Shown in pieces: positions 45,745 to 57,400 of a stretch of DNA of 64,000 bases. The stretch lies in contig OX422193.1 in NCBI GenBank assembly GCA_949130485.1, positions 4,260,871 to 4,324,870 on the forward strand, in the 5' to 3' direction. This DNA is from Agelas oroides (Eukaryota; Porifera; Demospongiae; Agelasida; Agelasidae). How positions within the stretch are numbered: the first letter of the stretch is position 1; each line of letters begins with the position of its first letter. A program made the translations under genes and the position numbers. The notes beneath the pieces were generated by a model. It ran no database searches. It was not told where the DNA came from and worked only from the letters and a program-made list of their open reading frames with translations.

Positions 45745-46345
45745 ATGTATTGCTCCACCCATTCTACATAAGATGGTCCCTATATATATACAGTGTCATA
45801 CGTACTATTATGGGTCCATCTTATGTACACCAATTATTGTGGGGTCTTACTCCTGTACATAAGATGGTCCCTATATATATAGTGTCATACGTACTATTAT
45901 GGGTCCATCTTATGTACAACAATTATTGTGGGGTCTTACCCCTGTACATAAGATGGTCCCTATATATATACAGTGTCATACGTACTATTATGGGTCCATC
46001 TTATGTACACCAATTATTGTGGGGTCTTACTCCTGTACATAAGATGGTCCCTATATATATACAGTGTCATACGTACTATTATGGGTCCATCTTATGTACA
46101 CCAATTATTGTGGGGTCTTACTCCTGTACATAAGATGGTCCCTATATATATAGTGTCATACGTACTATTATGGGTCCATCTTATGTACAACAATTATTGT
46201 GGGGTCTTACCCCTGTACATAAGATGGTCCCTATATATATACAGTGTCATACGTACTATTATGGGTCCATCTTATGTACACCAATTATTGTGGAGTCTTA
46301 CTCCTGTACATAGGATGGTCCCTATATATAGTGTCATACGTACTA
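45745..46345. repeat. 89/91-bp satellite with 271-bp higher-order period
   Basis: The mark GGGTCCATCTTATGTACA occurs at 45812, 45901, 45992, 46083, 46172 and 46263, spacings 89, 91, 91, 89, 91. Two unit types alternate as A-B-A-A-B-A (A: ACACCAATTATTG with TTACTCC; B: ACAACAATTATTG with TTACCCC), so the array is a 271-bp trimer present twice. Each unit holds an inverted pair (CCATCTTATGTAC/GTACATAAGATGG) around ~26 bases, plus a TATATATA spacer. Tyr/Val-rich frames across it are by-products. Confidence 0.9.
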
Positions 46346-46360
46346 TGACACTATATATAT

Positions 46361-46490
46361 TTGTGAAAAAGATGTAGGGATGGGGCTTTGCCAATATGTA
46401 GACCTTTGCTTTCATGCATCATCTCTACCTTGTTTGCATACTTTTTGGCATGCCATCCCTACATCTTTTTACATTTTTAATGTTTTTTAA
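46361..46490. mobile_element. Solo GATGTAGGGATGG MITE
   Basis: Same sequence as the arms at 44649 and 45228 with a few differences (GGGGCTTTGCCAATATG). It abuts the end of the satellite array. Confidence 0.85.
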
Positions 46491-46679
46491 GTCTTGTAAT
46501 TATAGCATTTGCTAGTAACAAATAAATGAGTAGTGACTGTGGTCATGCAGTAGTGTCAGGGGTCATGTGACTAGCTTCACAGTACCACCTGGATTTGAAA
46601 GCCATGTAACGTGCACTGAGAGGGAAATGAAAAACTTTTGGAAAGGGAAAGCATAACTGGTAGCTATGTATGCATGTTT

Positions 46680-46770
46680 TCATAAGCGTAGGAAAGACTT
46701 ATTGGGGGGGGGGGGGCCACATGCCCATGGTGCCCCCCCCTTCCCCCCAGTTCCTACGCCTACGTATGAC
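46680..46770. mobile_element. Small MITE with G and C tracts
   Basis: CATAAGCGTAGGAA at the left and TTCCTACGCCTACGTATG at the right are imperfect inverted ends enclosing a G13 tract and a C8 tract. Confidence 0.5.
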
Positions 46771-46774
46771 AAGC

Positions 46775-47490
46775 ATTCATTATCTGTCTTTGAGCAAAAT
46801 ACTAACATATTCCAGCTTGAAATGCAATGCTCCCATGAGGAAGCCCATGGCCATGAACTAGCGAGTAGCACTGATATGCCAAAACTTTGAGTGCAAAGTC
46901 ATAAGATTGAGAAGTCTCTCCAGTTCTCTATCCATGACTGTTTCTGTTGGCCAAGCTTGTTCTTTCATTCCTCCCCACCCTCTGCCTACTACCTAGGTAG
47001 ACATGTCATTCAAGTGGTGAAATGTACCAGGCCTTCCCCCTCCAATTTTGAATAATATCTGGGTGGAGAAATACGGGGGTACAATACGGGAGGACATTAT
47101 TCACAGTCGGGACATTATCTCACAGGGAGGACATTATTCAATCCGCGATCCGTAACATCACTGTACCGTGCTTCTTCTTCTTCTTCTTTTCCACTTAAAA
47201 GGAGAGTATCCCAATTTGGGCAAATGCGTTGCGGCCGGGCAGTTCTGAGTGCCTAGTTCTGCTGGAAAATAAGCGAGCAGGAAATTAAACTAGCCATTAG
47301 AAGTGGGAGTGTCTTTACTCCATTCCAGCACGTGACGCATATAGACTCAACCATAGATAAAATTGTTGTAGTGTGTGCTGCATTATGTAATTGCTGTAAT
47401 TCTGTTGTACCCACTGAGTAATCATTTATAATAGTTGGTATAGGAAGTTGTTTTGTGATATTAAATATGAATAAAATGTGAATGCAAAGA
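46775..47490. other. Intergenic, downstream of the SWIM+PHD gene
   Basis: Holds three GGACATTAT-containing short repeats near 47090-47140 and a CTT run at 47168-47186. No gene seen. Confidence 0.5.
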
Positions 47491-47494
47491 ATAA

Positions 47495-48424
47495 TCAACT
47501 TTTATCTTTAACTTTCTTAACAGTTACTCTACACTCTGGGCAGTACCACTTTCCCTTTGGGATAATGGAAAGTTTTAGGCATTCGGTATGAAACCATCCA
47601 ATAGGACAAGCATCATTCTCACAGAAAATCATTTCCCCTTCATCTTGTCCATTGCAATAGCACCAAACCTCATCACTGTTTTGAGTAGTGGATGTCATAT
47701 CCGTCATATCCAATGAATTATCTGCTGAACGCCCTCGTGTTTCAGTTGCAATCACAATGTTTCTGTATGACTCATACCTTCTCTAGTCATACGCAACCTT
47801 TTCGTTGCTGGAGTGGTAAAGTCAATATCTGAAATAGGAGCATAGTCAACACTTTGACTACTTGCAGGCAGCCATGAGCACAGTTGGGAGGTGCAGGATG
47901 TGTTTTTCAATAAGCTGGTGTTAGCCTCAACAGCAAACAGTAAAGCTGCAATGTGTGAACAAGCTTCTCCTAGCCCTGCCATACAGTTGCAATGTGCGCA
48001 TAGAATCGTTCCCACCATCTCAGCAGCAATCCATGGCTTGAGAGGAGGGCCTGACAGTTTCTGTGAGTGTTTAACACATGCACTGAGCAAAGCAGTTTGA
48101 GCCCTGCCTGAAATTTGACAAACGAAGACTTTACTAACCCAACCATCAACATGGTATTTATAACCCTCCAAACTCTTGTATGCTTTTAACTGCTCCTTCG
48201 TATAGGGACTTGGTGTATTGATAAGGTAGTTATAAATGTCTGGATACTCTACCTTAGGCTTAGGCCACAACTGTCGATTCAGCGTCCACATATCCGTGCC
48301 CCCTGGCTGCGCTGCGGTATGGATCGTCCACTGCAGTCCCGAGTTTATCTAGTTTTGCATTATATCGCTTCTTGGTTTCGTCTGGTAGTCCCCTATAGTA
48401 AGCCGAATACGTACGTGAAGACAT
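47495..48424 (-). CDS. SWIM zinc finger plus PHD finger protein
   Basis: The 5' part starts at ATG 48424: [19 protein letters not shown]..., reaching [10 protein letters not shown], then needs a one-base shift near 48255 to join [18 protein letters not shown]. The frame continues [20 protein letters not shown], then [17 protein letters not shown], whose C-x-C ... C-x-H ([13 protein letters not shown]) is a SWIM zinc finger. At 47778 GAAG/GTATGAG is a donor; TTCAGCAG at 47722-47729 is the acceptor, giving a 56-bp phase 1 intron. The last exon (47721-47495) encodes a C4HC3 PHD finger: [34 protein letters not shown], then a Lys-rich tail. SWIM-containing proteins of this kind are repeated in marine invertebrate genomes and may be transposon-derived. 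The frameshift could mean pseudogene or error. Confidence 0.7.
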
Positions 48425-48671
48425 TGGCACTCAGTAGCGTACACGTGGGTAGCGTTTTTGCCACTCAAGATGGCGGCCTAGCAACCGTTGCTAAGAAAAG
48501 ATTACGTCATTGCATAAGGTCTATAGGCCGGCAAACCTGGTGTTCTGAAATCCGCCTTTGTTCTCGACGTTGTTGGTACTCTCGTTGCTTCGTGGATATC
48601 ATATCCTACTTTCTTTGTGAAACTGGTACTGTTTCTGAACTGACAAGGTACCCGGTTAGGGCGGGGGCAGT
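48425..48671. promoter_or_regulatory. Divergent promoter between two genes
   Basis: This 247-bp gap separates head-to-head start codons (48424 minus, 48672 plus). It is rich in CpG compared with its surroundings and contains an E-box CACGTG (48443-48448), a YY1-like AAGATGGCGGC (48467-48477), the palindrome TAGCAACCGTTGCTA (48479-48493) and a CRE/ATF-like TTACGTCAT (48502-48510). No TATA box is seen. Motif roles are inferred from consensus only. Confidence 0.5.
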
Positions 48672-50452
48672 ATGCCTAGTGTGCGCAAAAAAAGAGCCCA
48701 AGATAAGAAAAATTATCGTCTAAGACAAGAAAGCATTAAGGCAGCAAATCGTGCTAAGTATTGGGAAAACCCAGAAAAGTACAGGGAACGTTCCCGAGAA
48801 AGTTACTGGAACGATCCTTGTAAGAAAAGGGAACTTGCCCGGAAATACTCCCGTGTAAGTTACTGGAACGATCCTTGTAAGAAAAGGGAACTTGCCCGGA
48901 AATACTCCCGTATAAGTTACTGGAACGATCCTTGTAAGAAAAGGGAACTTGCCCGTATACGTTACTGGAACAATCCTTGTAAGAAAAGGGAACTTGCCCG
49001 TATAAGTTACTGGAAGAAAAAGGCAGCGTCCGGTACTGGGAAGACGGCAATACAGAAAGAACAATGCCCCTCGCCCAGTGATATAACTACTTGGCCTGAG
49101 GCTGCAGACCCTGGCACAACTCCTGCTCAACCTCCAACCACCAGATCCAGTGACACAACTACCAACACCAAGGCCACCTACTCTAACCACCAGTACCATG
49201 AACCCTGCGTAAGTGTGCACTACTTTTCATTTATGATACTTATATGCTCCAATATTTATGTAATAGTTATATCACGTCTACGAGGGATGTATCCGGTTTA
49301 AATTGTGACGCCCAAGGGCGCATAGCGCCCGAGGGCAGAGCGATTTAAACCGGATACATCCCGAGTAGGCGTGGTATAAGTGTTTTGTGTCACCAGTTGC
49401 TAAGCAAATGACGTCAAACACGGTTGTTGCCATGCGTGACGTCATGCAAATGTGTTTTACTGGCTTCTCAATTCAAATCTAGCTAGCTGCCATGGCTAAA
49501 TCTGTAGCGTTATTTACTCACTACTGGGCCGTTCAGCTTTCAGCGATGCCAAATTCGATCATCCTAAATCGAAGAACGCAAGCAGGAATAAAGAACTGTA
49601 AGTTTTTTTGGCCTGAACGAGGCAAAATCACTTTTTTACGCAGCTCGCCTGTATGTAAGCGTGAGTACCTAGGTCGGGCGTATATTGTGTGTAGTTCTAG
49701 CGTATTTAAAGCGTTGCTGCTCTCTGTGTGAGGCTTAGAAAAGAGTAATCGAAACGAAAGTGTTCGATTGTCCGCTGTGTAGCGCTACCAACAGATTTGC
49801 ATATGCCTCGATTGAGCGCTGTTCTAGGAGTACGCAAGCCGCTTTTGTCTTGCTGCTTCATGCAGTGTCATGTAGCTATGTTTCATATATCATGGACTGT
49901 CCATGTACAAGCAATGCTGGGTTAATTGTACTTTTCACACCCAGTTAAAGCACGCTTCACACCTGTTTAAAACACTCTTCACACCTGTTTAAAGCATGGT
50001 TCTCAGGCAAGGTGGGATCTTGCTTCCTTAAAGTTCGTGCGGCTTCTTTGATCCGCCTACGCAAGGTGACACAAGTAAAATTACATTATTTTACATTATT
50101 TGTAAGATACTTACGCAAACTTCTTTTCTAACTGAATATACACACCCACAATCATATAAATCTCACTCCACTACAGGGCCGATCAGTGATAATTAATCCA
50201 AATACATCTCCTGTTGTGGTATATATCACCCCACCTGGTCCAGACCCCTACGAAATTGTAGCTCCTCTTCCTGCAACTCACCCACCACCTCATCCAGCAA
50301 CTGCTATGATCACACCACACCAACCACCCCCTCCAGCAACCACCACCACCATCATACCACACCCACCACCTCCTCCAGCAACCACCACCATCATTGCACC
50401 ACACCCACCACCTCCTCCAGCCACCGTCATACTGCACCCACCACCAAAATAA
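48672..50452 (+). CDS. Basic Y-W-x-D-P repeat protein, two exons
   Basis: Exon 1 (48672-49208) starts MPSVRKKRAQDKKNYRLRQ, runs through RAKYWENPEKYRERSRE, then two 19-residue units (SYWNDPCKKRELARKYSRV), two 15-residue units (SYWNDPCKKRELARI type) and a Thr/Pro-rich tail. The donor TGC/GTAAGTGTG is phase 0. Exon 2 (50177-50452) follows CTCCACTACAG in phase 0: GRSVIINPNTSPVVVYITP, then PYEIVAPLPATHPPP and four Pro/Thr/His repeats to PPPK and TAA. The product is very basic at the N-terminus and proline-rich at the C-terminus, which suggests nucleic-acid binding. I know such Y-x-x-x-P-E-K-K-R repeats as frequent in sponge proteins, some linked to mobile elements, but cannot name a function. A deleted paralogue lies at 37.7-38.4 kb and a broken relative at 60.6-61.1 kb. 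Confidence 0.7.
49267..49378. mobile_element. 112-bp near-perfect palindrome in the intron
   Basis: CGAGGGATGTATCCGGTTTAAA on the left pairs with TTTAAACCGGATACATCCCG on the right, and GCCC(A)AGGGCGC/GCGCCCGAGGGC meet near the centre. Outer pairing continues through CACG(T)CTAC and TATAT. It lies in the intron of the repeat-protein gene. Confidence 0.8.
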
Positions 50453-50459
50453 GAACTAC

Positions 50460-51210
50460 TGTACCATTATAAATTATGTACTTATTACAATCATATAATA
50501 TTATACATTTTCTATACTATACCTTATCTACCTGCTACCTATATACCTATTCTGTGTACTATACCATGCACTGACATCATGACAATTAAGTACACATACG
50601 AACACTTATAATTATGGTAGTTGTATAGTACTAGGGAAATATCATTAAGGGGCAAGTGTAAGTGAGTTGCATCGTGTACGTGCATTGGTGTTGTACAAAC
50701 AACACTTGTAAATGTAACACTTTCACCTCACAAACTTTCCATCATGCAGTTGTGCTTATATTACAACCAATTGAGTATGCCTGTACTGTACTTAGTGAAG
50801 GTCGATGTGGAAATATTACCTTCAAGTCAGTTACAACATTTGCAGACACGCATGTAGCTATAGCTGAATCAAGTTTGAACAGCTTGTTGCTGCCAAAGAG
50901 AAAGGTCTGCTTTCTTTTGTCTCCTATGAGATTCAGCGTCAGTCTTCTTTACATCTTGTTTTTTGCATGTTTAATCTCATGTGTCATTCCTCTTTCTGAG
51001 TTCACAGATAGTAGAGTAGTAGTGACTAAACTGCTGAAATCAGACCTCTCTCCGTTTTGTTCAATGCCCCATGATGGCCAATCATTTTCTTTGTCAACAT
51101 GGTGAGTTTCATTTGCTGAAGTTATAGGCTTGTCGCTGCTCAGAGTCACAAACGCTAATCACCCTCCTCTGGTTCAACTGTCTTTCCACTGGACAGCAGA
51201 CTAGGGGCTT
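50460..51210. other. 3' flank of the repeat-protein gene, no gene seen
   Basis: A 147-aa frame at 50662-51105 is open but begins without a good start and has no splice support. Confidence 0.45.
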
Positions 51211-51218
51211 TATAGCTA

Positions 51219-51385
51219 ACCTCTCTCACGTTTCTGAGCCGTTGGTGTGTCTTACCCTTTCAGTATCAGGCCTCTCTCACGTTTCTGAGCCGTTGGTGTG
51301 TCTTACCCTTTCAGTATTAGGCCTCTCTCACGTTTCTGAGCCGTTGGTGTGTCTTACCTTTTCAGTATCAGGCCTCTCTCACCTT
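51219..51385. repeat. 51-bp minisatellite, about 3.3 copies
   Basis: CCTCTCTCACGTTTCTGAG recurs at 51220, 51271 and 51322 and as a variant at 51373, exactly 51 bp apart. Because 51 is a multiple of three a frame of 17-residue units (GLSHVSEPLVCLTLSVS) stays open, but nothing else supports coding. Confidence 0.85.
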
Positions 51386-51429
51386 TGTTCTGAATACCTT
51401 ACAGCTGCTAACCGTTTCCCAGTTTGCTG

Positions 51430-53440
51430 AGTGGGTTTCATTTGCTGGAGTTAGGCCTGTCTCTGCTCAGAGTCCTTCAACTGGACAGCACAGTTATACT
51501 CTGGCCATCTCTGCTTCTCAGGTCCTACCATTTTACAAGTATAGCTATTTCACCTCAATGTCCCTCCCATTGTTCAGCTGTTTCAGTAGCACAACAGTCT
51601 CCATCCCATTAGTTTCTAGGCGATCCACCTTTCTCTCAGACCCCAACGTATACAAACTGTAGCTATATAGCATACACATAGAAATATTGCATCATGCACC
51701 AATAGGCAGAATATATATATATATATACGGAATACGTACCATAATATATACATATATAGATATAGACAATTTGCTGTTTTCACTACAAGTATGGGACGTG
51801 CTCACACTCACACCAATAACTTGCAGTAATCCAAAGCAGCAGTAGTGTACAAGTTCCAGGAAGAGCGTATACTGCTGCAGCTTATCACCCTAATATGAAC
51901 ATAGCACAGCACCATATTTAAACAAGTTATAGGAACACTTCCTCTCCCTCCCCCTCCCCCTCCACAAAAGGAGGCAAGTAAACTAGTGGAGAATGGTTTC
52001 CAAATGAAAGCAAGCTCGTGTAGACATACAACCCATCATAAAAGCAACCACACAAGGTCAGAACAACACTGCAATACTTTCGTACAATCCCTACATCTTG
52101 CGTCATTTATCCAATTAGACATGCACTCTGCACCCCACTGCATGCCACACCTGGTAAACTGAATTGAAACCCGCATACGTGATACTGCTAAGCCCGTTTA
52201 GCTCATGAACCAGCTCTCACAACTATAGTGTTTCCACGGCTGAATCCAGATTCGGACCCAGTTAATCCATTATACACCGAGTTTCATTTTCTAGAAGTCT
52301 TTCTGAGGCTATTCATACCTTGTATGATTCGTATTTCCACTTCTGCTGTGAGCTAGCACTGGAAACGTGAGCTAAGGGTACTTCCATCAAGCCCCTCGGG
52401 GGTTTATTACCTTTGCCATGCCCACTCATTAGGGAGCTTACAATGGTCAGTCTCTCCGACCAGTGAACACTTCTCCCAACTGAAAGCTAGCATGTCATGA
52501 CTATGCCCACCCACCTCCCCCTATCCCACCTCTTTTGCTGGCGTAAAACCCATCTTCAAAACAGATTGTGTCAACTGATAACATGCATGATGAGTACACT
52601 CCACATCAGTGGTTAAAGGGTTAACTAAACAAGGCTCCTTTGCCTTTGTAGGGGCTCCATTTCTGGCACTGTAGACATGCACACGGCGGCTGTCCTGGCT
52701 GGCTGTAGAAACGCCTAGTGCAAACAGGGCTATAGACCCACTCTATAGCCTTCCACATACATAACAACCCCCTGCTCAGCGATGACCAATTTGTCTTACT
52801 ACTCATTGCTAAAAGTAATACAACACTTAGGAAACACCCTAACTCCTCCCTTCCTACCATGAACTGCACAAGCAACGATGCCATTTCTGAAGGAGGGCAA
52901 GGGGAGAGCCTGGGAACAAGGATAGGGATTCTGAGAAACTGCCTTGTAAAATTCTTGACATGTGACATCAGAAATTTACTCAGACAACTTTCAACACAGT
53001 AACTTTCATGGTCTACAACCAAATCACAAACCTATGAAACTTTGCCACTTTAAATTAATGTATAAAACGTCCTATACTACTGCAACAATTTGTCCTTAAT
53101 ACTTTCAGCAACTTTTACAACAGAAGAGTAGGCACCTGGAGAAAAAGAGTAGGAGAACGATATAAATTACCACCTGCTTTTACATGCACAAAGATACAAG
53201 TGAGCTACAAAGTGAAATTGCCTACAATGAGGTAATCAGCTTTCTAAATTTAGCGTCCTAAACCTTCAAAACAGCTGCCCCATCTGTCATGAGTATACAA
53301 GGTTTAGGTTTGAGTTTGGGTCAAAAAGTCCTTTTTAATTAGATTTGAGACTCTCACTAAATCTACTTGAGGTTCTGAGTCTCAGCAACACTTATCACTA
53401 CCTGTTCACACACTAACAGCTGGCCAGCCCTTTTACACAT
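51430..53440. other. Long stretch with no recognisable gene
   Basis: Holds an (AT)n run at 51711-51726, CCCTCC-rich tracts near 51950, and a GAGAGCCTGGGAACAAGG remnant of the foldback family near 52903. A 133-aa minus frame (52621-53022) partly reads through that remnant and is not supported. Confidence 0.5.
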
Positions 53441-53442
53441 CA

Positions 53443-53978
53443 TTGGGGCGAGCCTGAGCGAGCCCCACACTAGCGTGACTGCATTGCGCACGCGTGTGTG
53501 TATCTGTCTACCTATCTATCTATGCTTGTTTGGACTGACCACTTACCGTAAATTTTAAATCAGCACATTCAAATATTTCACGATGACTGAACTTCAGCTG
53601 AACCGTGAAAACAAGCGTGAAGGGCTACTGCCAGACTGCAGGGTCGGCGTGAAAGAGTGAGAGCGAAGACTATTGAAGTTGAATGCATTGGCAGTACGCA
53701 GGCAACTTACTTTCTGAACCATGTTCCATGGTACGAGTCTGACGATCGCGTGACAAGGCAGGCTGCGAGTGACACTCGGACAGCAGGGTGTACACTGGCT
53801 TCAGGTACGCCCTGGCATGACCACTCATACATAGCATGGATTCCCCTGCTAGCTCATGGTTTGACTGTGAAGCCCATGCCCTTGTAGCCATAGTAGTCTG
53901 GCTGGACGAATAGCTGCATGTCTGTGTGGGCACTCCAAAATTATGCAATTTGTTACTCGCTCAGGCTCGCCCCAGGAT
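53443..53978. mobile_element. TIR element with GGGGCGAGCCTGAGCGAG ends
   Basis: TTGGGGCGAGCCTGAGCGAG at the left and CTCGCTCAGGCTCGCCCCA at the right are matching inverted ends, with an outer ATCAT/ATGAT pairing. Partial copies of one end occur near 26970 and 41248. A 76-aa plus frame inside is not convincing. Confidence 0.65.
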
Positions 53979-54425
53979 GATTCAGCATCTTTCTAGTAAT
54001 TGCATGCCTGATTGTTATCATGTGAGATTAGTCTAGATTCACAGACTTTGTGTCAACCCATTGTCAACACTATAGGACACAGCAACAGATGCAACTAAGT
54101 CAGCAAATGCTGCAATGTAACTGTTAAACAACATCAATTTTCTAAACCACACTAATGTCGGGCTCTGTTGGGGACAGTCCAACTATCCTTGCCCAGAGTT
54201 TGAAAGTTTTCTTGGAGCGTATTCAAGGCTGAGGTATTTAGTATTAATGACATGATAGCAAACGTACACCAGCAACTCCACCCTTCCAGTGCGTATACCT
54301 TGCATATGTACTGAGGTAGCTTAACAACAATTAAATGACAACAAGCAAACAACAAAATTGCAGATGTTCTCTTCATGCATGTACTTACATTAAATCCAGG
54401 TTAGTATGCAGTGGATGCCCACCAA

Positions 54426-57400
54426 CTACTGTACTTCAAATGTCAGCGTCATCTAATGGTAAATGTAACAGCACAATAATTATTATCATTTAACAAATTC
54501 TGTAGTACCCCTTACACTCACACTTTCCATGATTCTCTGTTCTGCAGTTACTAATGAAAGTCTGGTTTTCACAAATTAACTTTGAACCTATTCTTAACTA
54601 TACAAAGTTCTGTGTTCAGTCTTTTACTGCAGAGAACCACTCTGTACAAGGATGATTATTTATGTCCTTGAGTTCAGTCATTTGACTTGGACAGAGATGC
54701 ACATGGTCATACTTTAGTGAATTTAAGTTGGAACACTTAATTGGTCCAATGCGGACTAAAATCTACATTTTGTATGTGAGCCAATAAGATTGTCAATAAG
54801 AGAACTGCTCGAGTGTGAATATAGTCGGGAACTCATTGCCTGCAGTGTGTACCATGGAGCGGAATACCTTCCTCAATGTGTAGGAATGCCAACACGATCA
54901 TGCCTCTTGTATAGCCTGGTAGTACGTAGCCTCATACCCAGGCCGTTCATGGTAGTATGTTTCTTACACACACACGTTTAGCTCCTACTTAACAATTTTG
55001 CTTGTAATCTACCAGCTTTGCATGTACCCCCGGTGATTTTCTATACTCACATGTAAGGAACCTTTCCTTCCTCCAAACATAAGCTTAAATTGTCTAAAGC
55101 ATTACAAAAGTAAGATCAACGGATCTATAATAAAAATTTACCTGCCCCGTGTTTCCTATGTTGTTAGTGCACAAAGCACATCAAGATATACTCTGTGTTA
55201 TCACTCACATATCTGTGTGGGTGGAGCTGTTGCAGGTGTTGGTTCTGTTTTCACCTTACGTTCAGTTGCCACTGTGGGTTCTGTTTTCACTGCAGGTTTA
55301 GTTGCCACTGTGGGTTCAGTTTTCACTGCAGGTTTAGTTGCCTCCCTGGTTGGAGGCTGTGTCGTCATTTGCAACCTTTCACGAATCTGACGAACCCTTC
55401 CTGCATCAATGCTGCAAGAGGAAAGTCGACAGTATCAACAAAACCCTGATACTCAAATTTAGCCTGTGTAATAATCTTTGTACAAAGTGGTTAGCTAGTA
55501 CCTACCGGTTGTTTACAGTAAGAGTTCCCCTTGAAGAAGCCCTTAATACTGGGTTGCAGGCATTTTCATTCATAACAGCAGTTCGCACAGCATCCACATT
55601 AACTACAGGAGAATCACATAGATATCATGTTAGTTAGTAGCCATAACTTGTCAAATACATGCACACCTTGTGTGGTTAACACTGTAGATGTCAGTTAGCC
55701 TGTAAAGGTGATCCCTTCAAGGTACATATTTCGACTTCTGCTGGGACCTATAGCACTTCAATCTTGAAGGTACTCTCAACCATTTTGTGCAGGTTTGTCA
55801 CACCCACTCAACAGTCAGGATTCTTAACCTGCAAACAATGTCCAGACTGAAGACTGTCTACTGCCGCCAGAAATGGCAAGGTGAGAGGAGCATTTTCCAA
55901 AACTGTTTGTGCAAAGGGGGAGAGAAATGCCCCACCCAGTACTGACCAAGGTCTTTCTACAGTCAGTCACAATAGCTACCTTAAACAAATATGGAAGAGG
56001 CAGCAGTACCACCTGCATGACTTATGCCCTCATTCCCAGGCCTCCCCCATTTTACCTTTTGCTTGCATTTACAATAAAACACAGGAGTGGAAGAGCAGTT
56101 AAAAACAAGGAAGGCCTAGCCTCATTCGTCATGTGAATGACATGAGGTGGAAAAGGGAAGGGGGGGGGGGGTTATCTAGTTTATCTGTTTAAGTGCTCTA
56201 CCATGGGTTGGGACTCCAGACGGTCATGACAGGTAAGTCACATCACTAAATCTCCACCGCCCACCCCCCCAACAAAAAAATAATAAAAATAGAAAACGCA
56301 CATCCACCTCATGTCCACTTATGTCATAAATGACACCAGCCCTTCCCTGTTTTCACTGCTCTTCTGCTTATGTGTTGCAAAAATGAGGGAGGCCTGGGAA
56401 CAAAGCTAGCTTTACATGAGAGATTGCATGCTATAAAGCCAGAACTAAAACAAACAGGTGGTGAAGCAAAATAGACGTTAGCTACCCATTTCTTTGTACA
56501 CTTAGGACTTCCTACTCAAATGGAAGGTCCATGCAAGGTAGCCTTGTACCCTGGCTCATTTCCTCTTTCCATGCATCAGAAAGAGCTTGGGTATGAGACT
56601 ACATGCAAGGCAAGTACGTTCTGGCAGCTTAAAGGTGGTTATATTCTGCTTATTCTCACACTACAGGCTTTTGAGCAACCATCTACCTTTCTTAGAGTCC
56701 CACAGATTCATTTTCGGTTCAGTCCTAGATTAGCATTAGTTACATGAGACATACATACACTTAGAAAATCTACACAAATTTGAGTATCTGCCATTTATTT
56801 ACTTACATGCCCTGTTGTTTTTAATTGTACTTGTCCGTCGTTTTCTGTGACCAATGGGAACATCTGAAAAATCTGTAGGTGGACAAGATAGATGATCAAA
56901 GAATGATGGACAGTATAATAGTATAGTGACAACAGCATTACGTGGTCCGTGAGCCTGATTTCTAGTTACCATCCTTTGTCACATACTACACCATGTGAAA
57001 AAGGTGGAGAGGAACCTGTAAGTGAAGCCCACATGGTCAATACATTAGTGACTTGATAAAATACCAAAGAGCTTTGGTCAAAACTTGCTGTTGGTTGATG
57101 CTCAAAATAACTGCCTTCAGTTACATGTAGCATGAAACACATTTATATCCTTTAAAAGGAGATGGGTTGTAAGTACCACAATGCTGCTGTGTACAGTCAT
57201 TGTAAGCCAACACACACCTGTAGCTAGCTCTGGGTCTTCTACCATGACATCATCCGTGGGAGAAAGCTGGGAAAACTGAGACTCTGTCAGTTTTCTGAGA
57301 ACTCTTTCCTCAGCTTCAGTTGGTATGATCCCCTAGAGTGTCAGAGTGTTTTCAGTGCATCACATTGAGTGGGTGGATCAAATGCAATGCAAGAAAACTA

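Noticed and set aside
45732..46377. 133-134-aa Tyr/Val-rich repetitive frames
   Set aside because: The satellite unit is 89 or 91 bp, not a multiple of three, and frames only stay open by chance across the 271-bp block; antisense and other frames are similarly open.
48292..48671. 134-aa plus-strand ORF from 48319 as a gene
   Set aside because: It runs antisense to the first exon of the SWIM gene and through the shared promoter. The homologous reading at 37761 is not conserved as protein and the repeat-protein start at 48672 is better supported.
48720..49220. 166-aa minus-strand frame with repeated TYTGKFPFLTRI units
   Set aside because: Antisense shadow of the 48672-49208 exon repeats.
50662..51105. 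147-aa plus-strand ORF
   Set aside because: No good start, no splice partner, ordinary AT-rich composition; an opposite-strand frame is also open.
52621..53022. 133-aa minus-strand ORF
   Set aside because: Part of it (PILVPRLSPCPPSEMAS) is translated foldback-MITE sequence; no splice or start support.
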